NCBI GenBank assembly: GCA_027186245.1
Contig: CP114499.1
Location: 5,399,001 to 5,463,000, forward strand
Direction of reading: 5' to 3'
DNA from: Coriaria nepalensis
Lineage: Eukaryota > Streptophyta > Magnoliopsida > Cucurbitales > Coriariaceae
DNA: 64,000 nucleotides
A program made the translations under genes and the position numbers. Every line of letters starts with the position of its first letter. The stretch's first letter is position 1. This document shows positions 26,050 to 38,024 of this stretch, piece after piece. The notes beneath the pieces were generated by a model. That model worked only from the letters and a program-made list of their open reading frames with translations, was not told where the DNA came from and ran no database searches.

Positions 26050-26714
26050 TTATTCCGACTTTGTAGCTTCTTTCCAGCCAAGGCCCGGTCTGCATGTTTC
26101 ACCCTGTGGCTCTTCATAGTCTCGTGCATCACGAATTGCAGCTTCAAAGTCAGTAGAATCACTTGCGACAGGAAGGAAACTGCCGATTTCATCCCTGGCA
26201 CCAAATCCACCAGCTCGTATCACATCATCAGATGTTATGGAGACCTCCATCTTGACTTCCCCAAAAGTGTCCACTCCAGATGTTGTACCTTCCACAATCT
26301 TTTCCCCACGTTCTGAACAATCCTGTTTTCCTGGTACAATAATTGTGGGAGGAGCTGGAACTGCCTCTGGAATATCTCTCCCAGTTCTCTCAGATTTAGA
26401 CTTATCTTGTAGATGGAAAAATAAGGCATCCTCAATTTGATACATGAACAAAACTGGAATGCACTTATAATAAACAAATTGAGACTACATGCATGACCTA
26501 AACTACTCATATTCGGATGAAAAATAAATGCATAAAAAAAGAGTAAGGTTCCAATTTCCAAGTTTTATCTTCTTCAGCTTCAGAGAACTCAAGGGAAAAT
26601 GGCTACTTGAAATGTCATTCGGTAGATACAATGTTGCATTCATATATCTAAGAAGTAATTTATCAATTAACTAATATCCATACCATTCACTATTTCCACC
26701 GCTTTGAACTCCAT
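26050..26714 (-). CDS. small conserved plant protein, function unknown
   Basis: Two coding exons, complement(26050-26405, 26684-26714), give 128 aa. Exon 1 encodes MEFKAVEIVN; the split codon G|AT joins to DKSKSERTGRDIPEAVPAPP. The rest is hydrophilic and ends in a distinctive block: MEVSITSDDVIRAGGFGARD, EIGSFLPVASDSTDFEAAIR, DARDYEEPQGETCRPGLGW. No signal peptide, membrane segment or catalytic motif is visible. The C-terminal block looks like a strongly conserved plant-specific domain, but I cannot name the family. An upstream leader exon ending at 27441 (donor CAG|GTTAGT) and an acceptor at 26736-26737 fit a 5' UTR intron of about 700 bp. Proteins read in other frames at 26235-26561 and 26671-26853 are shadows of this gene. 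Confidence 0.78.
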
Positions 26715-26736
26715 GGTAAACTTTTAATGCAACAAC

Positions 26737-27540
26737 TACAAGATGCTGAAGCCTGGCCTGGTCTTTATATACTCTCTTTCTTCTCAAAACTTGAGACTTC
26801 CACAAAATATTCTCAGCAAGTATCCTAAAAAACAAGTCTCCCGTAAATTTCATGCTCGGAAAATTAGATAATTTCAGGCATATCCGGAAAATAACCTAAT
26901 ATGAAACATAAAGACGTTATCAATGTGGTCGGAAAAAGGAAGCATCATATCAGAAACTAGCAAGCGTTTTAAGTTCACAAGAAGACAGTTTTTCTACAGA
27001 GACTCAGACTACATTACACATCCTTATAAATAACGATTACTCAAGACTCTATAAAAGAAGAGATATCAAAGACGAAAGCATCTCCCAGAAGTAAAAAAAA
27101 AAATCTGATCTCCCAAATTTAAAACCCTAGCATGTCTTGCACAGCACCGCACTGGCACACTCTTTAGAACTTCATCTTTAGTCCCCTCCCAAAATATAAA
27201 TAATTCACTATTTTTTTTCTTCAGAAAAGGTTGGATTACATGAAAATCCATTGTAGATAGGATATTATGAGATTCGACTCCCTGTTTGGATGCCGAGAAA
27301 ATTTACAGAACAGTAATCGCCTGCGATGAGAAAATGGATAGGGAATCCATATGCAGCTTCTTAAGTATACTTTTGACTTGGGAAGATGATCAGATTAGAA
27401 AAAAGACTGGAAAATCAAAGATGATCAGATTCGAACTAACCTGAGGCAGTGAGGCGGACTCCGTCTTCCCCAACTTTTTCTTGAGTGTTTGTCTCAGGTA
27501 CAATTTTCGGCGCTTTTTTCTCTCTCTGCGTCGGAGGGAA
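26737..27540 (-). other. leader intron and first non-coding exon of the 26050-26714 gene
   Basis: A donor at 27439-27440 and an acceptor at 26736-26737 on the minus strand would remove about 700 bp and place a GC-richer leader exon at about 27441-27530. No ATG precedes the donor in that exon. Confidence 0.45.
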
Positions 27541-27749
27541 ACGTGTACTTTCCAGTTTACAACACGTTTATGGACACGTATTAGAATTTATAACCGTTTG
27601 CAGATTGCAGCGCGGTTTTAAACGCGCGGTTCTGCCCCCGCTTCATGAGGTTTGGATTATATGATACCGGATTACACGATAACTATACAATCTGTATAAT
27701 TTAGGTCATCTAATATAATTTAATATTTCTAAACAAATCAAGTCGTTTA

Positions 27750-28519
27750 GAGATAAATTACGTGTTAAGAAATAAGTAGGTCACTTAGCATTTAATTTAG
27801 TCACTTGTGTGTTTTTTAATTTTTTTTTCTTTCCTCATTTTCTTTTTTCCGTACCCGTTAATATATATTTAAAACTTTATTTTATTTTTTATCAAAAAAT
27901 ATATTCGAGCTCACGAATTTATTCTCTCTCGAAAATAAATTCAATGATTTTGAAAATCTATAATAACTCAAATTAATATGAAATATGAAATCAACGACAT
28001 GTGATATATCGGTTTAAGAGTCAATATGGGTCGAAAGAGCTTGATATGTGAATAGTTTTTTTGACATCGAGGGTAATTCTAAAAATTGAATGATCTTTTA
28101 TATATCGAGATCCTTTAACTTGTAAAGTAGTTCTAAAAGTTGAAAGACTCTTCAAGGTTCTTAGACCATTAGAGTTATATATGAGATGATAGGTTAAATG
28201 GTTGAAAAACTCTTTATAAGCTGAGGTCTTTCGAATTTAAGATCGCTATCTCATATGTCGATAATTTTATATTTCCTACCAATTCGAACTATTAGAAGTT
28301 TTCAAACTATATTAAGTTTGTTTTCGAGAAAAAATGAGTTCGTGTCTTCTCACAAATTCGTATTCTCAAACTAGTTTATTAATTTAGGATAAAATAAAAT
28401 TTTAAATATATATTAATAAAGTATAAAAAAAGAATAAAAAAACAAAAAGGAGAGGAAAAAATTCAAATTACCGAATTAAATATAATAATTAACATATTTC
28501 TTATCACATAATTCATCAC
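27750..28519. mobile_element. non-autonomous element with ~200-bp terminal inverted repeats
   Basis: The left arm 27750-27939 and right arm 28317-28519 are imperfect inverted copies. The outer ends read gagataaattacgtg on the left and gtgatgaattatgtg on the complement of the right. Inner blocks match closely, e.g. ttaatatatatttaaaa, and ctcgaaaataaa versus ctcgaaaacaaa. The ~380-bp interior has no open frame but contains two related copies of a ~55-bp segment (about 28068-28165). Long TIRs and a short non-coding core fit a Mutator-like MITE, but a clean 8-11 bp target duplication was not recognised. It sits between two divergently transcribed genes, just upstream of the TPR/J gene leader. Confidence 0.7.
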
Positions 28520-28893
28520 TCGGACCTCCGAAATACTAAACTCGAATTATCAGGCTGGATAGATGCTATGCATTCCGACGCCATACACTCAGATCCTCCG
28601 CCCCACCTCTTTCTCTCTCTCACTTCACAGAAGACAAAGCGTTCAGATTTTCCCATCTTATAATACCATAAATGGTCTCGTCAGGGTCCAATCAGAACCC
28701 CTCCTCCATCCACGTGGCAAATCCATCCCTTCAGTCTCCAACGGTAATACTGTTTTTCTTTAAAACAAAATGGAGAAACCCTAAAATCCTTCAAAACCAA
28801 AAAAAACGTGATTATAGTCTAATCTAAACGCCTAATTCCAATCTTGGAATTTTGATTTTGAACTTCACCTCGGAATTCTTTTGCGATCAGAGT

Positions 28894-31800
28894 ATGCCGG
28901 CGGAGGCAGTGAAAGTCCGATCGCCGATCGCCTCATCGGCCTCCAATTCCAAACACTCCTCCTCTTCCTCTGCTACGGTCCAAAACCCTAACTTGAAACT
29001 TCAAACACCCCTTGATTCAAATTTCAATGTCTCTTCCTCTTCTTCTTCTTGGAGCAATTTCCCAGGGGATCAGCCGAGCGTCAACTCCACGGGTCCCAAT
29101 AATGGTAGCGAGAGTAGTCAACGTGCTGCTTCGGCTTCGTACAGGCGGTCTCGGCCTAGACTTGTGAAACTGAAGAAGCACTCAAATTCTAGGGCTGTTT
29201 CGAATGAGGTTAGTTCCGGTTTCAATCCATTTCTTTCTAGTAATGGTGCTACTTCAGTCGATGGACATAACTCTTCACGCAGTGATGGGAAGGTTGAGAA
29301 TGGGGGTTTTGTGTTTGGAGTTAAGGGATGTGATCCTGATCCGTACTTATATGTCAGAGAGGAAGAGTCTTCTAGATGTGAGGAAAAATTAGATTTTAGT
29401 GAGGCTGATAATGCGGAAAAACCAAACTATGATTGTGGTAGATGGAAAGTGGAGTCCGAAAGAGTTAATAGGACAATTAATCCCATAGGTTTTGTATTCA
29501 GTGCTGATCATAGTAATCTAAACTTAAATATGAAAGAGCTCAATAAGAATGTGGAGAGTTCAGGTTGTAAGAGTAACATTAATCCTAACAATGGAAATGA
29601 AGATTTGGGTTTTGTGTTTAATGCCGGATTGTTTAGCTCCGTGTCAAATCCAAATATGTTAAAAGGAGAGTCTTTTATATTTGGAAGTAGCATAAAGAAA
29701 AGTTATAATTTAGATAAATCCACCAGAAAGCCACGATCCAAAAAGGTGAATTTTAAAGCTAAAAATTTCAGATATAGTGGTGGCAGCAATGCAAATATTC
29801 AACCCAGTCATAAGGGAGTTGAAACCAACAGTCAGTTCAAATTCTCAATAGGACATAATGGAAATAGTAATTCTTCTTCTGTTAGCTCAAAACCAGTCTT
29901 TACACTTCCTGATGAGATGAAGAACCTGAACATCAATGATTCACGTGGCACTGCTGAGAATAATAACTATTCAAAAGACAACGCATCTGGCAATGAGAAG
30001 GTCTCCTCTACCTTCAGAGGGGATGAAAAAAAATTTAGCTCTTCTTATAGTTCTGAGCCTCCTATGTTTCCGTTGGGGTGTAATGTGAGCTTCGGTAAGG
30101 ACCAAGATTGTAAGTTTCAGGTAAATGGTGATGCAGAAGTGAGCAGGACTACAACGTCACAAAATGTGATGGGAAAGAAGGATAAGAGTAGTTTTTTGGA
30201 TACGCCAGATGGATCATGGGTATTCTGTTTCTGTACAGACTTCAAATTACCACTGTCTGATCCTTCGTATCTTAAAGAAAACCTCTTTCCCCAACAGAAT
30301 AAGGTAGGATTCGGTAAGAGCAGATCAAACAAAAATAAAAAAGCAAATAAAACAAGGGAAAAATTTAAGCAATCTTACCTGAGAAAGCAGTGGCTTGGGA
30401 AAAATCATGTTGTAAATGAAGGTACTCCCCAATTCAATGGGGACTCTCCAGGAGCTTATTCACCCATGGATTTCTCTCCTTATCAGGAAAACATTGGCTC
30501 TGATCAAAATTTCGAGAACACATTTGTCATATCAGAGGACTCCTCGTTTGCTTCTCATTCTACAGTTCTAAATGCTGTGGAGGAGGAACGTTTGACTACA
30601 GTAAGGGAGTTCAGGTCTGAAAATGAAACTGTTAGATCTTGTCACAAAAATGAACAGTTCAGCAGCAGTAATAGTGCTGGTTTGGCTTCGGAAGAACTTA
30701 GAGCTGCTTTTAGCTCAAATACAAACGAGCAGCAAAACAGTTGTAGTGCACAGTTTTGTTTTGTTTCTGGTTCTGAAGAGTTGAAGGGGAAGAATTTTAC
30801 TTTTTCTGCATCTTCTGATGCGCAAGGTAGTGTATCAGCAACAAAGCACCGGTATAGAAAGACAAATAGGGGAAAATCTGGTCAAGATAAGTTAGTGTCT
30901 TCTGCTGAATTTGCTCCTTCTGCCAGCTCATCGTCAACTACCAATTCCATGAATAACCCCAAAGTGGGAGAGTTCAAACAAGGGCACTTCTCTTTCTCTA
31001 CTGAACCTCATGAGACCTTTGAGGACTGGCGACTCAGGTACCTTTGAGAACTGGTTATAATTTTTTTTTTTCCTTTTAGGTTTTCCTTCTTTATTTCTGT
31101 TGTCTTTGTCTAAAGATAAATAATATTTTCTTCACAAATACTGTATCAGGGGAAATGATGCTTACAAAAAGGGAGATCTCTCAAAGGCTGAGGATTTGTA
31201 CACACATGGGATAAGTTCAGTCCCATCCAATGAGAGGATGGGGGCATGCCTTAAGTCTCTATTGCTGTGCTACAGCAACCGAGCTGCCACTCGGATGCGT
31301 CTTGGGAGGATTAGGGAAGCATTGGAGGACTGTGAGATGGCTATGGGATTGGATCCTAACTTTCTGAAAATTCAAGTGAGAGCTGCAAAGTAAGGCTTTC
31401 ATTTGTGCAATCCAATATTATGAGAACAAAAAATGGTTCATTCTTTTTGTGTGAGGACTATTACATTTTATTTTTTACTGTTGCCAGTTGATTATTTTTA
31501 TTACTTTACATGAATACATTTGATGAGTTATGATTTCTCTGCTGCGGCCACAGTTATCTGTTATATGTCTATATTATATGTCATTTTGGCCTCTGAAAAT
31601 CTCCTCCCCACTCTTTCCAGATGTCATCTTCTGCTAGGGGAACTAGAAAATGCACTGAAGTGTTTCAATAAGTGCTTAGAATCAGGAGCTGGTGTCTGTT
31701 TGGATCGGCAAATCATTATAGAAGCTGCTAATGGACTACAAAACGTTCAGGTACTTGATTTGTTTCTGGTACATTCTCTTTCTCAGTTTGATAGAGTGTA

Positions 31801-34065
31801 GATGGGGGAATTTGTAAACTGTGAGTATAATTCTTCATAATCTGAACTAACATAGGATAGAGACTGCTTGTTAAGTTTGGCATTCTTTACTGGCAAGATG
31901 TTTGTATGTACTTTTTCTCTCCTTCTCTATCCTCTTCTCCTCCTCACACGCATGCATTTGAATTTGCTTCTCAGAGATGGGAGTGTTGTGGCTTAATATG
32001 TGATTTCTGTGCAGAAAGTAGCTGAGAGTACATGTTGTTCTGCTGATTTTGTGGCCCAAAGAACGGCTGATGGAGCTCTTAGTGCCTTAGATAAGATTGC
32101 TGAGGCTTTAGCAATCAGTTTGTATTCAGAAAAGCTACTTGAAATGAAAGCAGAGGCTCTGTGTATGGTATGTGAAATTTCTGTATAAGTTGATCTGTCA
32201 TGGTTATAGCTGCTGTTTCACATTAGTATTTACTGAAATTTTGGTGGTGTGATACAGTTGCAAAGGTATGAAGAGGTAATTCAGCTATGCGAGCAGACTC
32301 TACCTTTTGCTGAAAACAATGCTGTCTCAATGAGCACTGTAAGAAATCCAGGTGTCTTAGAATGTGAAAGTCGTTCTTTCATTAGGCCGTGGCGTTGGTG
32401 CTTGATTTCCAAGTCCTACTTTTACATGGGAAAGCTCGAGACAGCTCTTGAATTTGTTGGGAAGCTAGAGCAAGTAGCATGCATTAAAGAGAAGTATCTT
32501 CCATCGCCAGTTTATTATTGTTAAATTCTCAAGTTTTACCGGAAAAGTTATTTCTTTTATTTCCTTCAAGGTCGTGGTCTTAATCTGAACATGTTGATAC
32601 AGATGGCCTGATTTGGAACCAGCACTCACTTTAGGAGTCACAATAAGGGAACTTTTACGGCACAAGGTATGCAATCTGGATTTTAAGTTGAATAAGTATA
32701 GAGAAAAACATTCAAGAATGATATTGTTAATCCTCTGTGCATATTAATATTCTTCCAATTCAATTCATATACTAACTATCAATTAATTGTGAACAACAGA
32801 GTGAGGGGAACGAAGCATTCCGATTAGGAAAATATGCTGAAGCGATAGAGCATTATACAGTTGCTTTATCTATAAATGTTCAGTCTCGCCCTTTTGTGGC
32901 AATTTGTTTATGCAACCGTGCTGCAGCCTACCAAGCTTCGAGTCAGATTGCTGATGCAATTGCAGATTGCAGTCTAGCTATTGCCCTAGATAGGAAGTAT
33001 CTGAAGGCACGTCCTTTCTATACATGTGTCTTGGCTGCCATTAACACATATCTCTATAAGAGGACAAGTCAAGTTAATAGCAGTTTGTAGTTAGTATTTT
33101 TGTTCCTGATGACTTTTGCCTTAATGCAGGCAGTTTCTAGAAGAGCGACTTTACATGAGAAGCTCAGAGATTATGGTCAAGCTGCTAGTGATCTCCAGAG
33201 ACTTATATCCATTCTTGAAAATAGATGTGGAACACCCGATAGATCTACTGGCAGTGTAGAACTGAAGAAAGCTCGTAAACATCTGCCTTTGATGGAAGAA
33301 GAGGCTAAGAAGGGAATCTCATTGGACTTGTACCTGATCTTGTAAGTTCTTTTATCCAACTCAGGAAAAAGTAAAATAAAAAAGAAAAAGGGAATTATCT
33401 GTACATACAGATTGGAAGTTAATATATATATTTCCTTTATTTAATAATTTGATTCTCAACATCAGGGGAATAAAACCAGCTGACATGGGTTCTGATATCA
33501 AGAAGGCTTACCGAAAAGCGGCTCTTAGACATCATCCTGATAAGGTTTTCAAAGCATATTTCATACCTCCCATTTTAATTCCTTTTTTGGCATATTTACT
33601 CTTCTTACAGTTCTTTCTACATTTTGGGTGGTTGGTTGTCTTATAGGCTGGTCAATTCCTCGCAAGAAGTGAAAGCGGAGAACAGGGTCGACTTTGGAAG
33701 GAAATCTCGGATGAGGTTCACAAAGATGCTGACAGGCTTTTCAAGATTATAGGAGAGGCATATGCAGTACTTTCTGACCCAACTAAGGTTTGCAAACAAT
33801 TTTTTATGCTACAATATATTGTCCAAGCACATGATTCCATAATTAATCATGTTTCATTTTGACCTACGATATTCCTCTTCAACAGCGTTCAGAGTATGAT
33901 CTTGAAGAGGAGAATAGAAAAGCTGCAAAGGAAAACAATAACAAAAGCTGTAACTATAGAAGAACTTCCGACTTTTATGGTTCTTCGCCCTATGAAAAGA
34001 GTACCAATAGACGGAGTTACAGGCAAACTTGGAAGACATATGGTGATTCTTATTCTAGAGGTTAG
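28894..34065 (+). CDS. TPR and DnaJ-domain protein (TPR15/TPR16-like)
   Basis: Eleven exons: 28894-31037, 31150-31389, 31621-31750, 32015-32167, 32258-32493, 32603-32666, 32800-33006, 33130-33341, 33466-33544, 33647-33787 and 33886-34065 (3786 nt, 1261 aa). The ATG at 28894 (MPAEAVKVRS) is the first in-frame ATG of the long exon. Residues 1-700 are Ser/Asn-rich, disordered and dotted with FxFG/FxFS-type motifs. TPR repeats begin at the GNDAYKKGDLSKAEDLY segment, and a second TPR block starts at SEGNEAFRLGKYAEAIEHY. A C-terminal J domain follows, with KKAYRKAALRHHPDK (HPD stimulates Hsp70 ATPase). It is probably an Hsp70 co-chaperone, similar to mammalian DNAJC7-type proteins but with a long extra N-terminus. 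Arabidopsis TPR15 (At2g41520, from memory) is the expected orthologue. One intron (33007-33129) has an unusual donor. Confidence 0.9.
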
Positions 34066-35036
34066 CAAGTGGCGGGACATTAGCTTCCGCTAAATTATCT
34101 ACAACAATATCAGGGAATTCCCAGAAAGTGTGAGAAGGAGAAAGTGATTTTTGGTCTTGGATACACTGACAATTTTGACAAGCATGAAGCCTTAAACTAT
34201 GAGTGCCTATGAGTGAGCATCTCTGCCATTAAAACAACTCCTGATTTTTGTAATGAAGAAAGAAACTGGAATAATTTTAATTGTGATGAGCTCAACTTTG
34301 AGTGAGAAATATAGGAACAAGAATGTAAAAGCTGTTAGTAGGTGCTTGTGGGAGGAAAATGAAAATTGTAGCGTCTCTTCCCTTTTCCAACAGTTATATA
34401 TATGCCTCTTATAAAATTCATACTCTTTCTATTCTTGTGAAGATACTCTACACTTGCAACATTTATCAGACCGAACAGGATTGTCGCATGTAACATGCTA
34501 TTGTCTGGACGTTAAGAGTTCAAAAGTTTTAAACTGATTACTGATTTCTGCAGTGTGGAAAATAAAATTTTTAACATTCATTGCATATAACTACAGAAGA
34601 TTCCGAAAGATTCAATTCTTCTTCCAGTTCAAAGATACCAAACAAGAATTCTTACGTCTACTATATATAAAAGTTAGTTTATCAAGAATAGGGAAGGAAA
34701 ACACTTCGATTGTTGATTCATCTCCATAGATAGCTTAAAACTAATAGTTCATTATCTAATGAATTTTTTTGTTTTAATACTATATCAGATACTTATTAGT
34801 ATTTATCAAATCTATTTCTATCAAACAAAATGCTATTGGATTAAATGACAGACATTGTTGAGAAAACAATGACTTTTACCCGATGAGATGCAAATTGGAT
34901 TCACAAGTACTAAAATTTGATAAAGCAAATTTGATAAATAATGCCACAGAAAGCCTGCAAGAATAGAGGCTGATATAATTCCTCAATACAAAAGGAAAAC
35001 ATTCCCGGAATCCTTAGTGAATGATAGCTCAAGAGC
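34066..35036. other. convergent 3' region of the TPR/J and eIF3e genes
   Basis: About 970 bp between converging stop codons. It should hold both 3' UTRs. AT-rich; no repeat, RNA gene or exon is seen. Confidence 0.6.
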
Positions 35037-37034
35037 TTAACGAGCAGCCTGAGCTTGGGCATGTTCTAGAAGCTGAGTGACCAGCTTGTAAGTGCGCCCG
35101 GATAATGTTTTTGAGTGGTCTATCAGTTGCTCATACACGTTGGGATTGTTCGGTTCCATGATAACAGTTCCTGACTGTGAATCGAGCTTGGCATCAAGCT
35201 TTGAGCTCCGGATAAAACTAACAAACCACCTCTCAGTTTCCTCATAATTCAGGTTCAGTTTCTCAGCAAGCACACTGAAGGAAGTACCAAACCAGTCTAG
35301 TTCAGTTTTTCGTTCACTTAAAAAGGTTAAATTGATGAAAAAGCTTGGAGACCGAAAGGAAGAGCAATTATATACCTCGTGTCAATGCGCTGATGAATGT
35401 GGCAATAGGTCTCAAATATGAATAGACGAGCATTTTCCAGGAAGTCATCTCTCAAAGGAACTGTTGAGAAATTGCCTTCTTCAACACGTTTTCCTAGGAA
35501 AGGATCATTCAATATCACCTATATCATTGTAGCAAGTTAGCATCGACAATGCTACGATATAATATTAAAAATCAACCATGGGATGTCACTATAGGGAATG
35601 AAACATTACTTCTTCACACTCTTTCATCTTCCTTGACGCGCCATCGAAATCATAATTGATGTATATGCAAGCCAAAAACTCAGTGATGGGATCCTTGTAT
35701 GAGTTCTGCTCTTGCTGAATAACCTTAACAAAGTCTTTGAATTGTGGTCTCCTCCTTTTGTTGACAATGAATGCAGTGGCCAAGTATCGCAAAAGATGGG
35801 GAGCATTCATTTGAATGGCATTTAGATACCTAAAGGAGAAAAAAGAGGTGGTCATTTTCTTACATACGAAACTGATGGGCATTTTTAGCCACGATCAACT
35901 TTGCTTATTTGGTTGGTCGGGGCAGGGTTTTAAAGAATAGGAAACACAAGTATTTATCACAAGAGATGTTCAACTAATATCAGGAGTGAAATGATTAAGT
36001 GCATATGGGCTCACTTGTCCTGATTAAAGAGATCGATAATCTGTGTTCTACCATTGTCGTTATTGAAAAAAATGAATAGACTCCAATGCATTAACCATAT
36101 TCTGCTTTGCACCTGACTCATGGGTGATGAAAAGTTCTGCAACACAAAAAATCATCAGTAAATATACCTTAACATGAAAACTTATCACACAATTGCACAA
36201 ACAGGAAAGATCTGCTTTTTTGGTATACAAAAAAGGTTTATCAAAAACCTTAGAGTCGATAATTTCCTTCAACCGATTAAGCTCTTCAAGAGCAATGTCC
36301 CAGTTTTGCATCAAGATCTCTGCTGCTAGCTTTCCCCACAATGCACTAAGACTTCTTTCACTATTTGTGCATAATGCTCTATACTGATACAGATAGTCAG
36401 CAGCACCTGAGTAATTCCCACATTCAAATTGGAATTTTGCATACTGATATAATGCCTCTATCTGCTCTGGCCCAATCTAGTATCACAAGATGCATACAAT
36501 TCAAAAAATACATCAACAAACAACCAAAATTATAATTCATATTGCTCTCATAAAAATTCAACAACAAAAAAAAAAAGCAAACCTGATAACGATCCTTGAG
36601 CATTTGAAGGTTGTACTGCTTGTCAGCCCTCAGCTCCTGAACCGCAGCGGCGTTCTGAAGGAAGGCAACAAGCGGCGCCGCCCCCTCCTCCAAGGACTTG
36701 AGCCTCGACACCACCTCAGTCCTCCTCTCCACCATATCTACCCCGCCGCAGCAAACTTATCAATACATATCGAACAGAAACAGAGAGAGAGAAAGGAGAG
36801 AGAGGAGAGAGGAGCTTTCGCGCTACCTTGGGGGACTTCTTCGGTGTGGTAGAGAGACTTGTGGATATCCATAGCGTAGTCGACCATGTTTGTGTTGTTA
36901 AGGAGCTGGATCTTGGCCTTGAGAATCTGCTCGTCAGGGTAGAATTGCCTTTCTTGAAGGAACTCAAGAAGAGGAAAGACTAGATGACGGTCAAGATTTG
37001 GAGCGATGCGTGGTATTAGGTCGTAGTCCGCCAT
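35037..37034 (-). CDS. TIF3E1: translation initiation factor eIF3 subunit e (INT6)
   Basis: Seven exons, complement(35037-35274, 35376-35518, 35610-35829, 36015-36136, 36249-36476, 36583-36737, 36827-37034): 1314 nt, 437 aa, near the 441 aa of the Arabidopsis protein. It starts [20 protein letters not shown] and has the eIF3e N-terminal domain ([15 protein letters not shown]). A helical region follows with [20 protein letters not shown], then [19 protein letters not shown]. The PCI domain lies at about 250-400: [58 protein letters not shown]. eIF3e is part of the eIF3 complex that recruits 40S ribosomes, and also contacts the COP9 signalosome/proteasome lid. The window's only intact translation factor. 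Confidence 0.95.
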
Positions 37035-37495
37035 GGCTGCGAGCTGTGAAAAGATCGAATGTTTCAGAGACAAAAGAGAGAGTAGTACTTTAGGTTTAGA
37101 TTTATTGGTTTCAGTAAATATCAATTCCCTCCCTCAGATATTTCCGAAATTCGTTATTTGTTTTTCCCTCTAAAAACTTTTATAGTTCGGCCACTTTCTT
37201 GTTCTATGCGGGCCCGGCCTGCATCGTTTTGGGCTTTAGGCATCCACAAATGCTGTTTTGGACATTCATTGTATTGGACTCAGCTTAACAAGTCCGTATT
37301 AAAATCTTTAAAGTATATATATAATCAAATTATCGCAATTGTGTAAGCTTGTGAGACAGAAATTAGTAGGAATATACAGGAAGTCTATTAACCCACAAAT
37401 CCGGTCAAAAACCAAATCAATCGCACCTAATCTATAGGTTTTGACTGGTTTGAATTATATCTAGGGTCTCATTTTCAAAATCTAGAAGATTTAGC
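37035..37495. other. eIF3e upstream region
   Basis: This contains the eIF3e leader and promoter. No clear TATA box is seen in the first 150 bp. The right boundary is the target site of the hAT element. Confidence 0.5.
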
Positions 37496-38024
37496 TAGAG
37501 GTGATAAAATGGATCGAGTCGACACGAATATGTCATACACGATACGATAAAAGCACGGCATGAATATGGGTACGGTACGAGTGCCAAACCGTACCGTACT
37601 TAATATTAGAGGCCCGCGTGCCGGTACGAAGCAAGCAGGCCGAAAAGACAACATGTCGGCACGCAGCAAGTAGGCCAAAAAGCCTTCTAAGCATAGCCAA
37701 AAAGCCTCCGAGCAACATGCTAGCCCACTCCCACTCCTGCAATCACGTTGTGTGACTACAGGAGTTTCCTTTTAAAAAAAAAAAAAAATTAAATCTTTTG
37801 CCCCTCAATTTTTTTTCTATAAATACCTATATGTTTAGGCACAGATCACGGGCCTGCATGGCACAGGATAGGGGCCACAGGCTGACACAGTAAATTTATG
37901 ATCCATTATTATATTCGTATCATACCATATTCTTAATTTTAAGTATAAACACGAATACGATACAAATTAATTTACACCATACTAAAATCATATTGTGCTA
38001 TACCGACACGAATCAACGCCTCTA
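37496..38024. mobile_element. non-autonomous hAT element (529 bp) with 8-bp TSD
   Basis: The left end reads TAGAGGTG and the right end CGCCTCTA, i.e. short inverted termini fitting the hAT terminal consensus (YARNG). The flanks GATTTAGC (37488-37495) and AATTTAGC (38025-38032) match at 7 of 8 bases, as expected for a hAT 8-bp target duplication. Sub-terminal CGACACGAAT occurs near both ends (37517-37527 and 38003-38012, same strand). The interior has GC-richer runs built from GTACGG/CACGG words, typical of hAT sub-terminal repeats. No transposase is encoded. Confidence 0.8.

Noticed and set aside
26235..26853. Longer proteins (108 aa and 60 aa) read across the small-protein gene
   Set aside because: They run through introns or use the wrong frame; the spliced 128-aa frame explains the region better.
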